Part shown: positions 37,001 to 50,000 of the stretch, piece by piece
How positions within the stretch are numbered: position 1 is the first letter of the stretch
How the letters are laid out: each line of letters begins with the position of its first letter
Assembly: GCF_017654505.1 (NCBI RefSeq)
Contig: NC_054538.1
Coordinates: 19,105,912 to 19,169,911, forward strand
Length of the DNA stretch: 64,000 nucleotides
Source: Polyodon spathula
Lineage: Eukaryota > Chordata > Actinopteri > Acipenseriformes > Polyodontidae
Direction of reading: 5' to 3'
Translations under genes and position numbers: made by a program
Notes under the pieces: generated by a model
The model's input: the letters and a program-made list of their open reading frames with translations, nothing else
The model's database searches: none
What the model was told of the DNA's origin: nothing

Positions 37001-40000
37001 TTTTTGAGACTTCAAATTTAGGAAAACACAGTTTTTGTGTTAAAATAGTGCTTTTTTACAATAGGTGTTCAACACTGATAAAGAAAGATAGCTACACAGG
37101 TTTAGTTTAAAAATAACCCTTGTTTACAACATTTTATTCCATTAATAATTTGTGTTTTTAGTTAAGCTGCTAGAAACTTTCAAAATTTCTAAGTAATTGA
37201 AGAAAATTTAAAGCACTGTCAAAATATATCAAATATAGATATTGTAGCGATCTGTACATTAGTGCTTATGTACTGTTTTCCCTGTCTGTTTGCATGCTGT
37301 GTGTTATTTCCTTTCCGCTGTATTGTATTCTGGCATTGCTTGTTTACCTTTTGTGCATGTATTCCCGTACCATAGTCAATAGTTTCAACTGCATTGGCTT
37401 TTTCAAATTCATAGTATTATTTCAAATTTAAAAGAAAAGTATTACACAGTGCTGCTTGCATCAGTTAAAAAAGCAAAAAAAAAAAAAACAATAAACTAAA
37501 CAGTGCACCATATAATAACCAGTAAACAAAACATCTTAATGTTGCATGCAATGCGGTACAATTACATTTCCAGCTGTAAAAATACATTAATTTTGTCTTG
37601 TTAATCAGAGCCATTCACATACTTTACAAGCATACCACTGTGCTGCACTGACATGTAGAACAATTTATTGTATGATATGTATTAAAGTAATTCAGAGTAC
37701 TCCATTCAAACAATGTTTTTCTACATAGGGCCAAAAACACGTTCGGCTTGTTTTTCTTTCACCATATTTAAGTTTGTCTTTGTTTCGTCTCCAGTCACAT
37801 ACTGTGTTTTCAGCACTGTGATGCATTTCAACAACAGCGTGCAATTTCAGACCTGTTTTGAAGCATTTTTGTTGTTTGTCTGACAGTCCTGCTTTATCCC
37901 ATGTAACGGAGTCTTTGGCTGTCGGGTTCGTTGTGTACGAGTTGTTTGACCCAATACAGGAATTTTTCTTTTTCGGCTCATACTTGCTCACTTTTATTCA
38001 CACAGTAAAATAAACAAACAAAACAAAAACTCCACCTGGGAGTGCTAAACTGAACTTTTTTTTTCTTTCTTTCCGATTAATCCTAACCTAACACTACTTG
38101 ACGGCTAAGCTGTTTCCCAGTCACACGTAATCCCAGGTCTCCACGGTACCTTTGCTGATTCCTACCAGGCAGGTCTCCTCTTGGCTGTATGCAGCCTTCA
38201 CCACAACAGCCCTCAATGGGGTTTCCCCTGCCTTTATGCAGGGCTCCATTAAAACAAAATTGTTTTCAGTCTGAGAGAGTCCGAACGCTTACGTTTAACA
38301 TTCAAAGTGACTTACTGAGAGGAACAAAGTAAAACTTTTAATTAGAACAATGGTTTTGTGTTGGATCCTGAAAAAAATAATTGGGTTGTTGAGAGTTAAG
38401 TTTGTGTGAGCCATAATAACTCTTGCTGTAGTAATCCCATTGTGGCACTGGTACAGTAGTTTAATATTAGATACACAGGTGTGTATGTCGCACTGGTGTA
38501 TTAGTTGCTCCCCCCCTTTTAAGGGCCCCGCAAAAAATGCCTAGAAAATCGACTATTACAACGGTTTTTATGGTAAATCTATCCAATGTGCAGTCATGCA
38601 ACTATAAGTTTCTTTAGTTTGTGACTTGAGTTGTCCCAAAAGTGACTGTAAAATTGAAGGCAACTGGATCTAGTGTACAGTATACTGTATGGGTTTTACT
38701 GTAAGTTATTGCTTAAGGCAAGGTGGTATAACAACGATAAACATTTTTCCATTATGACACTGAATTGTTTAACAGTCTTGCACATTTACAGTGTAAAAGG
38801 TATGTTTTTTTCAGAATGAGATGCAAGTTTTTCTATCTTCTTTGGGAGATTTGTTTTCTCAAGACTATAGATGTTCACTCTTTGGGTTTTGACTGTATTG
38901 ACAGTATAAGACCAAACTGTATTGTCGCAAGTCTCCACATGTGGAAGGCCAATGCATTCATCTTTTTTTATTTGTTTTAATAATTTAAATCCTTTGCATC
39001 CTATTGATAGTTAACTTTTATTTAACCAATCTTTGACTTGCATGTCATACATGGCTGCGTTGTTACTTTTGTTTTTGTATGCTTTACTCTTTCTTCCTTT
39101 TTCTATTTTGTATTTTTTAAATATAAGTATACATGGTCACTGGTGGCTTTGTTTACTGTTGTTTATGTACATTCCAACAAACCACTGTAGTACTGTAGAA
39201 TGAAAAGCACTTGTAGTTGAGGCTATCTGACACACACCACCATGTATATCTGTTCTTACAGGTAACAGTACAAAGCACTGAGCATCGTGTTCATGTCTCT
39301 ATTGCCTTCTGTAGTGCAGTACAGGATGTGTATACCAAATCAAAGAGGATAGTCTCTCTTTTTTGCTACCTGTCAGCAGAAACAGACTTAATCTTTAATG
39401 CGTTAGGATGACTTGATGAAATTTCAGCTGCAGCTGAGCAGTAAGATCTTGACCTAAGAGAATCTTGTTTGGTTTGGATAATCGCACTGTGCTACGCTGG
39501 TAGGAATTTTCACTTTTGTTCTTTTTGTAGTTGGGCATCTGTAAACTTAAATTATACTCCTGAGAAATTATTTTAATATTGGAACTTGCAGAAATAATTC
39601 CAATTCAGCATTTTACTCCCCTTGGGAAAAACAGATTTGGTAGTGAGCTGATGTTTTGCCTCCATAATCAGAGTTTATTTCTGTAATTTTGGTTTCTTAA
39701 TGCAAAAATAGATGCATTGTAAGCTTTTATTAGGGACTGTTTTGGAAGCATCTTTGCTAATTGCTCTCAAGACATAAGAACATAAGAAAGTTTACAAACG
39801 AGAGGAGGCCATTCGGCCCATCTTGCTCGTTTGGTTGTTAGTAGCTTATTGATCCCAAAATCTCATCAAGCAGCTTCTTGAAGGATCCCAGGGTGTCAGC
39901 TTCAACAACATTACTGGGGAGTTGATTCCAGACTCTCACAATTCTCTGTGTAAAAAAGTGCCTCCTATTTTCTGTTCTGAATGCCCCCTTGTCTAATCTC

Positions 40001-41171
40001 CATTTCTGACCCCTGGTCCTTGTTTCTTTTTTCAGGCTGAAAAAGTCCCTTGGGTCGACACTGTCAATACCTTTTAGAATTTTGAATGCTTGAATTAGGT
40101 CGCCACGTAGTCTTCTTTGTTCAAGACTGAACAGATTCAATTCTTTTAGCCTGTCTGCATATGACATGCCTTTTAAGCCCGGAATAATTCTGGTCGCTCT
40201 TCTTTGCACTCTTTCTAGAGCAGCAATATCTTTTTTATAGCGAGGTGACCAGAACTGCACACAATATTCAAGATGAGGTCTTACAAGTGCATTGTACAGT
40301 TTTAACATTACTTCCCTTGATTTAAATTCAACACTTTTCACAATGTATCCGAGCATCTTGTTAGCCTTTTTTATAGCTTCCCCACATTGCCTAGATGAAG
40401 ACATTTCTGAGTCAACAAAAACTCCTAGGTCTTTTTCATAGATTCCTTCTCCAATTTCAATATCTCCCATATGATATTTATAATGTATTTATAATGTACA
40501 TCTCTGGGGGGGGCTTGTACTATATACTGCAACCACATGAGTCTAATGGTTCGGTAGCATAACATTGGCTCATACTGCTATGAAATATCCTTTCTACTGT
40601 ATGTAGCAACAATGACAGGCTCTTTTTATGCAAGATAATATAAGCAGCAATATGAAGCATGGGGAAAGCACAGTATTATTGTTCATAGGGCGTAACCAGT
40701 ATTCTTTTCTCATCAGTGTTTCAAAAGACATGAGGAAAACCATACTGTATGTAGCAAAACCATAACCAGCACTTTCCTGTGTGATGCTTGCCTGGCCCCT
40801 GCAGTACCATGGCAACATCCAAAGGTGCATGCTAGGTTGAATATGGGACTGACCGGGTTCTTCCTGGACAGAGAGAGGACAGTCTTGTAAAACTGACAGA
40901 CAGAAAACAAAAAAAACTTTGAAAAAAAAAATCTAAATATTAAATATATAATAATATATAATATAAAAAAAATATATGTTAGTTGGAAAAAGAGACTTAC
41001 CACAGGGAATACCTACAGTAGCTTTGCGACAGAAGCCCTGGTTGACCCTTGTTTCTTATGTCAGTAGTGCAGTAGATGGGTAATGTTTTCCTTTATGCCA
41101 TGCTGCTGAGGAGCTGATATTTTGGTAATTTAGCATTATTTCCAGCCAGGATGAGCAGCTTAATATCTATA

Positions 41172-41206
<35 letters not shown>

Positions 41207-44200
41207 ATCTATCTATATCACTGTATCTGATTCTACGTGCGTTTAAATCATGTAGTTTTCCAGGACGCACACAGATATTTATTTATTTATTTTTTTTGAG
41301 AATTCCACAGTATTTATTTTTTTCCCCTTTAACTGAAGTCGTCAATCAGTTGTGGTTCTGGATATTCACAATTCACAAAGTTTCCACAGTGCTTCAGTAC
41401 CATGGAGAGCGTCCAGTGCTGAACAGGTATGTTAATGGATGACAGGCGCTGCCTTGTTGATAAATGCCACCTCCATTGGACACTATGACACATCTGAGAA
41501 TATGTCCTCCTTTATTATTGAGAGTTACTAGCCTGTCAATAATGACTGTATTGGGCCATTCCAGGTTTTATTAGCAGCTTGGTACAGTGAAGAACTAATC
41601 CGCCATCTTTCTTTATTTCTCTTTCAGCTAAACCAGGTGGACGGGTGAAATGCCAGTACTTCCCTGCAGTGGATAAAGTCCTCTTTGTGGATGATTATGC
41701 AGTGGGATGCAGAAAGGATCTCAATGGTATTCTGCTGTTGGATACAGCTCTCCAAGCGCCCGTCACAAAGCAAGAAGATGTGGTTCAGCTAGAGTTACCG
41801 GTTACAGAGGTGTGCTTCCTTATTTATTACGTTCTACATGTCAAAAAGAGTGTAACCTTTTTTGTTTTCTGATTGGTTCACTAATTTGGAAGATGGTATA
41901 ACTGCATTTGTAGGTTGCTCACTGTGTGGCTGGTAGCATGCACATTTGTTGTTACTTGATAAAAATGCCTTTGAAGTTGTGATCTCTTGTCTTCTCGCTA
42001 TTTCTTTCTGGGAGACAGAATCTTTCATCACTGTACAATGGCAGACACTTGTAGATTTGCATTCATTAAGTTGTTTATAATTTATACACTGTCTACTAGG
42101 AATGCTCATTACAGGTAATTTACAGAATTTTAGTACAGACATGAATAGGTATGCATAATAACTGTTGACAAGTGAAATGTTCTTATGTGTTCATCAGAAG
42201 AATTTCATAGTGCTGTTTTTCATTAATTTTAGGTAGTGACTGACTTGTTTCATATTTTATCATGATAATACCATTGGAGTACTCCCCTCATAATGATAAA
42301 TTTGTTATTGCAATGTTGTTCTTTCCAGTTTTCACTTGGCTTCTGAACCTTTATTTTACAGTTTTAGTGGTCGTGTATTTTATATTGCTCACAAAAATGA
42401 AGTTATGTACTTGCGTATATTTTTTTAATATTGTCAAAAGTATAAAGTAGAGCTGTTTAAATTGCACATTGTAGAGTTTAGTGTCTTTCTTTGCACTGTG
42501 CACTTGCAGTAATACCTGTATGTACTACTTACATACTTATCTTCATAATTCATTTTTATTGTGGTCACTATCAGTTGTGTTTACTACATTTAATATGTGT
42601 GTTATATTACTATTTACATTTTGAATGTTTTTAATTGTTTTGTCTTTCCAGGCCCAGCAAATGTTGTCAGCTTGTCTGGAAAAGGTAGATGTATCAAATG
42701 CAGAAGGTTACGACCAGTTCATTACGCAGCTTAAAGATGGGTTGAAAAATACCTCGCATGAGACAGCAGCAAATCACAAAGTTGCAAAGGCAAGTTTAAA
42801 AAAAAAAAGAAATTATAATAATAAAAAAAGGTTGTAAGTAGTAATCTGTTTACACTGTATTGCAAACTCTGATAGAAGTGTAATACAGTGGCCTGGTTAT
42901 GTAATCATACAGTATAGTGTACCACCTTTAACATCATGGTTATTGACTACTTTCCAAGAAGTGGTAGCTCAAACTTGATGTGAGGTAATTGAAAGGTTCT
43001 CCTTAAGTAACACCAGTGGAAATAATAACACACTTAGGATTGAAATTGACTGAACCACACTCTGACAAACTACAGAGAATTTAGGTACATAAATTGGGGA
43101 CAAGGTACTGAGATGTTAAAGAAAAAATAAATGTGTCCTTTATACTTTAGGAACTTGAGCGTTATCAGCATATCAGTACTGCAATTTTATTTTCCTTCAT
43201 GTATACCGCAAATTTGTTCTTGTTGGTGTTCTAAGGCTCTTTACTGCTGAAACACTGAAGTAGATTTAACAATCTGTCAACCACTAATTTATACATACGT
43301 ATATGTATTTGACTTTTTGATCAGCTGACATTGTAGTTTTGCAATTCCTGTGAACTGCACTGAAAAAAGTATGCACTGGGTCTTTAGTTGTTTTGAAAAA
43401 AATTAGTTGTCTTGAAAAAAGAGGCATTGGCTAGGGCTGAACCTGCTTTTGTCTTGCTACACCATGGGCTGTAACTTAAAAGGCTTCACAAACTCCAGTA
43501 CGTGTTTTGGTAAGGATCAATAAATCAGCAAAATGATTATATAGGCATTTTCATGGCTGAAAGTGGAGGCTATGTATATACCCTTGTGACAGGCTGGCTT
43601 CAGTGGTGACGCCAGACCAGAAGAAAACACAGCACTGCGAGTGATATGTTGAATGCACTTGCTTGCGCTGGTTTATTGCAAGACAAATAAGATTTAAATA
43701 AAAACAGCACATGGCACTTGATGCCAAAATAAACAGACAAACAAAACAGACTAACTGAGACCGTGAATTAAATTAGTGCACTCCCGTGTCCACATACAGG
43801 GGCGGGGCACATTGCCACAACCCTGTGTAGCAGTCAGCTGATTTGATGAAAATTAAATTGCTTCATGAATTGTTACTTAAATATAGCACCAAGCTGCTTT
43901 TGTTTTTTAACAACCATAACAAATCGATTACAAGCCCAATTTAACTACCAAATCTCAAAGAAGATTACTAATCCAAAGTGAAAGGTCAGTCTTTGCTGGG
44001 TTGTGATTCATATGCTTGAACAACATGTTAGCCAGATTTTAAGTTTTTAAGGGTCTTCATAAAGGGTTAATGCCTGTTGAAATGAGAAAACAGGAGCATA
44101 TGATCGGATTTTGTCCACAGCCACCTATTTAAGGGAAGTTGCTAATCATAAGAGAGAATTCAGATGCGTTGTTAAACCCCAGCGACTTTCGTCTATGAAG

Positions 44201-47038
44201 GCATGTTTAACGAATTGAGAGGGGTTGACGATTACCTCATTAGCTGTGCTGGGAAGGGATTTCATTCTTGATAAGTGTAATTAAAATGATCAGGTCCCAG
44301 TAATTTGATTGACATTTTCAGATTTGCAAGTGAGCGATTAAGCGTGATTGATACCTTTTTAATGTTGCCCTTTGCCTTTTGTCTTTCCAGTGGGCAACAG
44401 TTACGTTCCATCTTCCACACCATGTGCTAAAATCCGTTGCCAGTGCCATTGTGAATGAATTAAAGAAGATCAATCAGAATGTTGCTGCCTTGACTGTAGC
44501 CTCGTCAATAATGGACAGGTTATCCTACCTCTTACCAAGTGCACGGCCTGAGCTAGGGGTGGGCCCTGGGCGCTCTGTAGATAGGTAAGAACTAGAAGAC
44601 ATTCTATTTGAACTGTTTGAAATAGGCTAAGCCAGGAGTTCCTTAACTTTCATTGTTAAAGACCCCCCCCCCATAAAAAGAAAACCGTCCGTCTAGACTG
44701 CCTGCTTTTAAAGAGTTCATCATTTTATTTTCTAGGTCACTTATGTACAGTGAGGCAAACAGGAGAGAAACGTTTACATCATGGCCTCACGTAGGGTACA
44801 GGTGGGCACAGCCTGATCCCATGGCTCAAGCGGGATTTTACCACCAGGTAGGCAGTGTAAGGCCCCCCGATTTTTACTACTTTTCTAATTTACTAATTCA
44901 TTTTTATTTGTTTGAAGCAGATTAGCCCATCTGAGACACTTACTGCAGTGTCCTGCTTTCAACCAGTCTTTACAGCAGTGAGGCACATGGAGATGGAAAA
45001 GGTCACGCAGTGAGTCATGGAGTCAGCTGAGGGCCTGGGAGACTCTTTATGTATCAGACCTCTTACCACTAGAACACAATGTGTGTTAATTGGACCAGTT
45101 GTAGTCATGCTGTGTAAAACAAAATGTACACATACATAATTGGTAAGATGTTAATGGGGGGCAGATATTTAAAATTAGTGGGGGGTTAAGTCTCCCCTGT
45201 CTGTTTCTGGGCTTGCTATCTGTGTCTGTATTATTGTATTGTAACACATTTTCTCTCTTCATTTTAGCCTGCTTCCACTGGTGATGATAGGGCAATGTGT
45301 TTTACATGTAGTGTGTGCCTGGTGTGCTGGGAGCCTACGGATGAACCTTGGTATGTGAAAACACAAAATGCACTTATTAGGATTTTCTGCTGCTATAGAG
45401 TTTTTTTGTTTTTAAGTATTTGTTTACTTTTAGGTCGGAGCATGAGAGACATTCCCCAAATTGCCCCTTTGTGAAAGGTGAACACACCCAGAATGTGCCG
45501 CTTTCTGTGACCCTGGCAACCAGCCCAGCCCAGTTTCCCAGCAGTGATGGGTCAGATAAGATTGCCTGCTTTGGATTTGGGAACTGTCCCCACTTCCTAG
45601 CTGCTGCAACAAAACGAGGGAAGATTTGTACATGGGATGTATCAAAGCTGATGAAGGTAGTGTTATTAAACATTTGCTGGTAAAACTTAAGGAATGCTGG
45701 GCAGCGTTGACCTTGTTCCCATTAAAAGCAGCTGCATTTGCATAGAGGACACATTGCTGAAGTGGCTATATGGCATTAATCAGAATTGTGAAGGGTCTGA
45801 ATTTTTTTTTTTTAATTTATTTTTTGCTTATTGCCAGTATTCCATAGAAAGTGCTACCAACCGTGTTTTTTTTTTTTTTTTTTTTGTAACTTGTAACTTT
45901 TCTAAAAGTTTTGTTCACTTTACATGTACAACCCTTTTAATCAAGGCACTGAAAAGCATTCAACATTAGGCTGGTAAAATAGATTTGTATTTGTGCGTCA
46001 TTCTTAAATTTTATCTTGTCCGTTTTATGCTGTTGCTGAAATCCACATTTTAATAAGATGGTCATTAACATTTGGAGGTTGTTACATGCTGATTTCTGTA
46101 TTCCTAGGTTCACTTGAAGTTTGAGATCAACCCTTATGATCCAGCAATTGTACAGCAGCTTATTTTGTCAGGAGGTGAGCAAGTCTCGAGGACGGAATCC
46201 AGAAGACCAACTCTTGCCTGGTTAGAAGATTCTTCCAGCTGCTCGGATATACCAAAACTAGAAGGAGACAGGTATATTACTGTAGTTTATTTTTATGCAA
46301 GCATACAATGAAAGTTTTGATATTTTCTCAGTTTGTTTCATCTGAGTTTGTTTCATAGAGAAGTGAAAAAGACAGGCTTTAAAGAGGTTATCCGTGTATG
46401 TGAACTGCGATAACATCAGTCTGTGTCAAAACCTGCAAGTGTAATAAGTCTGAAGATATGACAGACTAAATGGCTGTCTGTATATTTTATGTTTATCTAA
46501 AATCCTGCAAATTGAATTGAAATTATTTTGCTGAGATTTGTAAAATTTATTTAGCAAAGATGAGGGATTACTAAACTCATCTCAGGTTCAATAAAGTATG
46601 GCTTTTCCAGAAGGAAGGCGGGCATTGTTGTTCAGTTAAAGCTTTTTCCACTTGACTGATATATTGATGTCATATCTGACCAGGTACATACAGTGAACAG
46701 ATAATCGGAGAGTTGTTTCTGTAAAGGAAACTGCAAAATGATTAACTACATGTTATTGTAATGAATGGTTCCCAATCATTGGTTATTTTAAAACTCAGAT
46801 ACATTTTAGTACAGCCAGTATTACAAATTTGGTAAATTGTGCTTTCAGATATAAATGTAGTACTACAACATACAGAGGTTGCGTTAACACAAAATTTTGT
46901 GTACTAGATTTTTTTAGATACATTTTGGGCATGTGCATTTCAGGAACGTATGAAAAAAAACGCGAACGCGACCTGTTAACATATATGCCTGTATATAGTC
47001 GTTAGGTGTTTTTTTTCCTAGTTGATTTACTTCATTAT

Positions 47039-47073
<35 letters not shown>

Positions 47074-50000
47074 GTGATGATCAGCTGGAAGACTCAGACA
47101 GCGAAGAGCATTCCAGATCGGAATCTGTGACAGGTATAGCCTAATACACTTATACTTGATTGCTGTCAGACCAACGCCATCTGAATTAGTCCCACTGCAT
47201 TAGATGTGCCTGACCACACTGTTTGTGGTCAGACACTCGTAATCCAGTCGTCTTCAACAAATGAGATGCCTTTTTGTCATTGCAGTTTGTTGTACACAGC
47301 TTGCAAGTAAAAAAGGAAAAGTGCCTAATTCCATCTCACTTTTTTTAAATCTTATTTTAAAATATTAAATTGAACCACGTTTATTGTACAAACATCTGGT
47401 TTAAATGTTTTCCCATTTCCTGCCTTAAATTTCATTTGTATGTCCTGTAGGGCATACATCTCAGAAAGATAGCATGGATGTGAACCTTGGCATCACAGCG
47501 TTAAGTATCCTTCAGCAACCTGAGAAGCTGCAGTGGGAGGTTGTAGCAAATGTCCTGGAGGACACAGTTAAGGATCTAGAGGAGTTGGGTGCAAATCTTT
47601 CACTTGCCAGTGCCAAGAGTGAGAAAGTGAAGGAGAAGCATATGGAGCACCACAACATTCCCTTCCCTTGCCTGCTAGCTGGGGGGTTGTTAAGCTACAG
47701 GTCAGCTGTGGCCTCTCCCCTTGGCAGCAACTCTCGGCGCTCGCTGGATGGTTTGTTGAGGACTCCAGGCGAAAACGCATTGGAACAGTGCTCGATGGAC
47801 ATTGAGTCCTGCAGTAACTCGGAGCTGAGCTTACCCTTGGTCAGGAGGACTATGCCTGTACTGCTGCTCTACAGCATCAAGGACTCAGATGAGAAAACAG
47901 GTAAGGTGTTTGCACAAATGAACAACCTGATGAACAAGAGCTTGCACGATGAGGGCTTCACGGTGCCCCAGATTATTGAGATGGAATTTGACACCCACGA
48001 GCAGCTGCTGCTCCAGGACCCCCCTGTCACTTACATCCAGCAGTTTGCAGACGCAGCAGCTAACCTCGTATCCATGGACTCTGACAAGTGGAGCTCTATG
48101 GTACCAAAGCCGGGGACGTTGGTCCAGTGTCTGCGGCTGCCCAAATTTGCAGAAGAGGAGAACTTGTACGTGGACTCTATCACTCCCTGCGCTGACGGGG
48201 TCCATCTGCTGGTAGGCCTGCAGTCCTGTTCTGTGGAGTCTCTCAGTGCAATAAATCAAGTGGAGGCCTTGAATAACTTAAACAAACTGAACTCCGCCCT
48301 TTGCAGTAGACGAAAAGGTAACTTTGAACCCATCCCTACCATAGCTAATGGTATAGGTATTAATGTCATGAAACAAGAGTCCCCGACGGGCACTCAGACT
48401 CCTCTTATTATCCCGCCAGAGCAGAGGGCTGTGAGTGGAGGCTACCTAGTACTGTATAAAATGAACTACGCCACCCGGATAGTGACTTTGGAGGAGGAGC
48501 CGGTGAAGATCCAGCATATCAGAGACCCACAGGATGCCATTACCTCACTCATATTGCTTCCGCCTGATATTTTGGATAACAGGGAGGACGATTGTGAGGA
48601 GTCCTTGGAGGAAGCTCCCCCTGCCTTTAAAAACGGGAACGTAAAGGAAAAGAAAATTGATGTGTCTGGACTTGGGCACCTAGTGGTTACAACTCAGGGA
48701 GGATTCATTATGATCTTAGATTTATCCAGTCTGGAGGTTTTGGCAAAAGTGGAGCCACCTAAGAAGGAGGGCACTGAGGAGCCAGATCCCTTTGTCTCGG
48801 TGACGTACTGCTCCGGGACGGACAGACTTTGTGCTTGCACTAAAGGTAAAAACATTTGACATTAAATTGCTATTTAATTTAACAAATTTAAATCCATATT
48901 AACAGAAGTTACTATCACTTTAAACTGTTTAAGAACCAGTGAGTGAGCTAATTATCCCCTGATGGTGATGCAAAAGTATGTATGTCAGACTTCTGTATAT
49001 ATCTAAATTCAGTTGTGCTGATGGCCAGTGAAAATAAAACTCTCTTTCACTGTCTCTTTGTGTGCTGAAAGACATAACACCTGAAAGTGAAACTCCTGTG
49101 TGTGTGTGTGCTGTACTGCTATTTCTGGGCACTAGTTAGGAAAGTGGATGTGCTTATATCAATTTCCAGTATTGGTACAGTGTACATTTAAAGTGCTGAG
49201 ACTCTAGGACAAATGACAAGCTCCTGTAATACAATGGGCAAAAGTGGCCTTTATATTTTCAGACTACAGTAATCTGTTGCATATCTGACTGTGATGGGAC
49301 CAAAGTAAGGGCGGATATGTGAAAAATCAGCTGAATGAATCTGTTTTAAATACCATTATATGCAGCTGTAACAATTACTTTATTCACACAATTATTGTTT
49401 TGAGATTCAGCATTTATTATGGAACTCCCCTAAATCCCTTGTTTAGAAAGATACAGGGTATTAATGCTTGTGGCAGAGTAGCAGTCTGCTGTGCGGGTGC
49501 GTGCATTCAGTGCTGAGGGGCAGGCAACAAATCGAGACAGAGTTTGAAGTCGATGTACCCCGCAGGCGAACAGTATTTATTTACATATCAACACACTGAA
49601 CAGCTCACGTGACTCTACCTGCAATGGCAGCACAGGGAGAACATACAACAGTGTATGAAAACTTTGGTAGGATCTAGAATATCTGAACTAATCTTCTCTG
49701 TTCAATAATAAACTAACGTTGCTGAAGAGCTTGATCAATGCGGATAAATGGGTAGGGCTGATGTGACAGGTGGCTACGTGACGGATTACTGTACTTCAAA
49801 ATTAAATTAGGTTTTAACAGCTAAACCAATTTAAAATGACTGGCCTGGGGAGTATATGATGGTAGCCAATCTGTCTAGCTGTCATTTCTGTATTATGCTT
49901 GGCTTTTATTTTTTTGCTTTTTATTAATTTCTTAATTTTTATATACTTTATGAAACTATTGATTTTGGTTACTTTCCAGAATGCCTGGGCCTTTTTATTT

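Larger units (their letters stand above)
28036..41627 (+). other. BIRC6: BIRC6 intron 1 (13.6 kb)
   Basis: A very long first intron. Contents in order: unassigned AT-rich sequence (28040-29950), a Harbinger-like element (29955-31000), a TIR-bounded element (31905-34344), a dispersed repeat starting CAGGGCTTCTCAATTCGGTC (34346), an L2-type LINE tail (35868-36030), a pogo/Tigger-like transposase relic with related repeats (36965-38590), an LTR fragment (about 38010-38300), a CR1-like LINE (39772-40490) and a (TATC)n microsatellite (41162-41218). No extra coding exon is visible. Confidence 0.85.

Noticed and set aside
41162..41218. CRISPR-like regularly spaced repeats
   Set aside because: Simple TATC tetranucleotide repeat without spacers; the genome is vertebrate.
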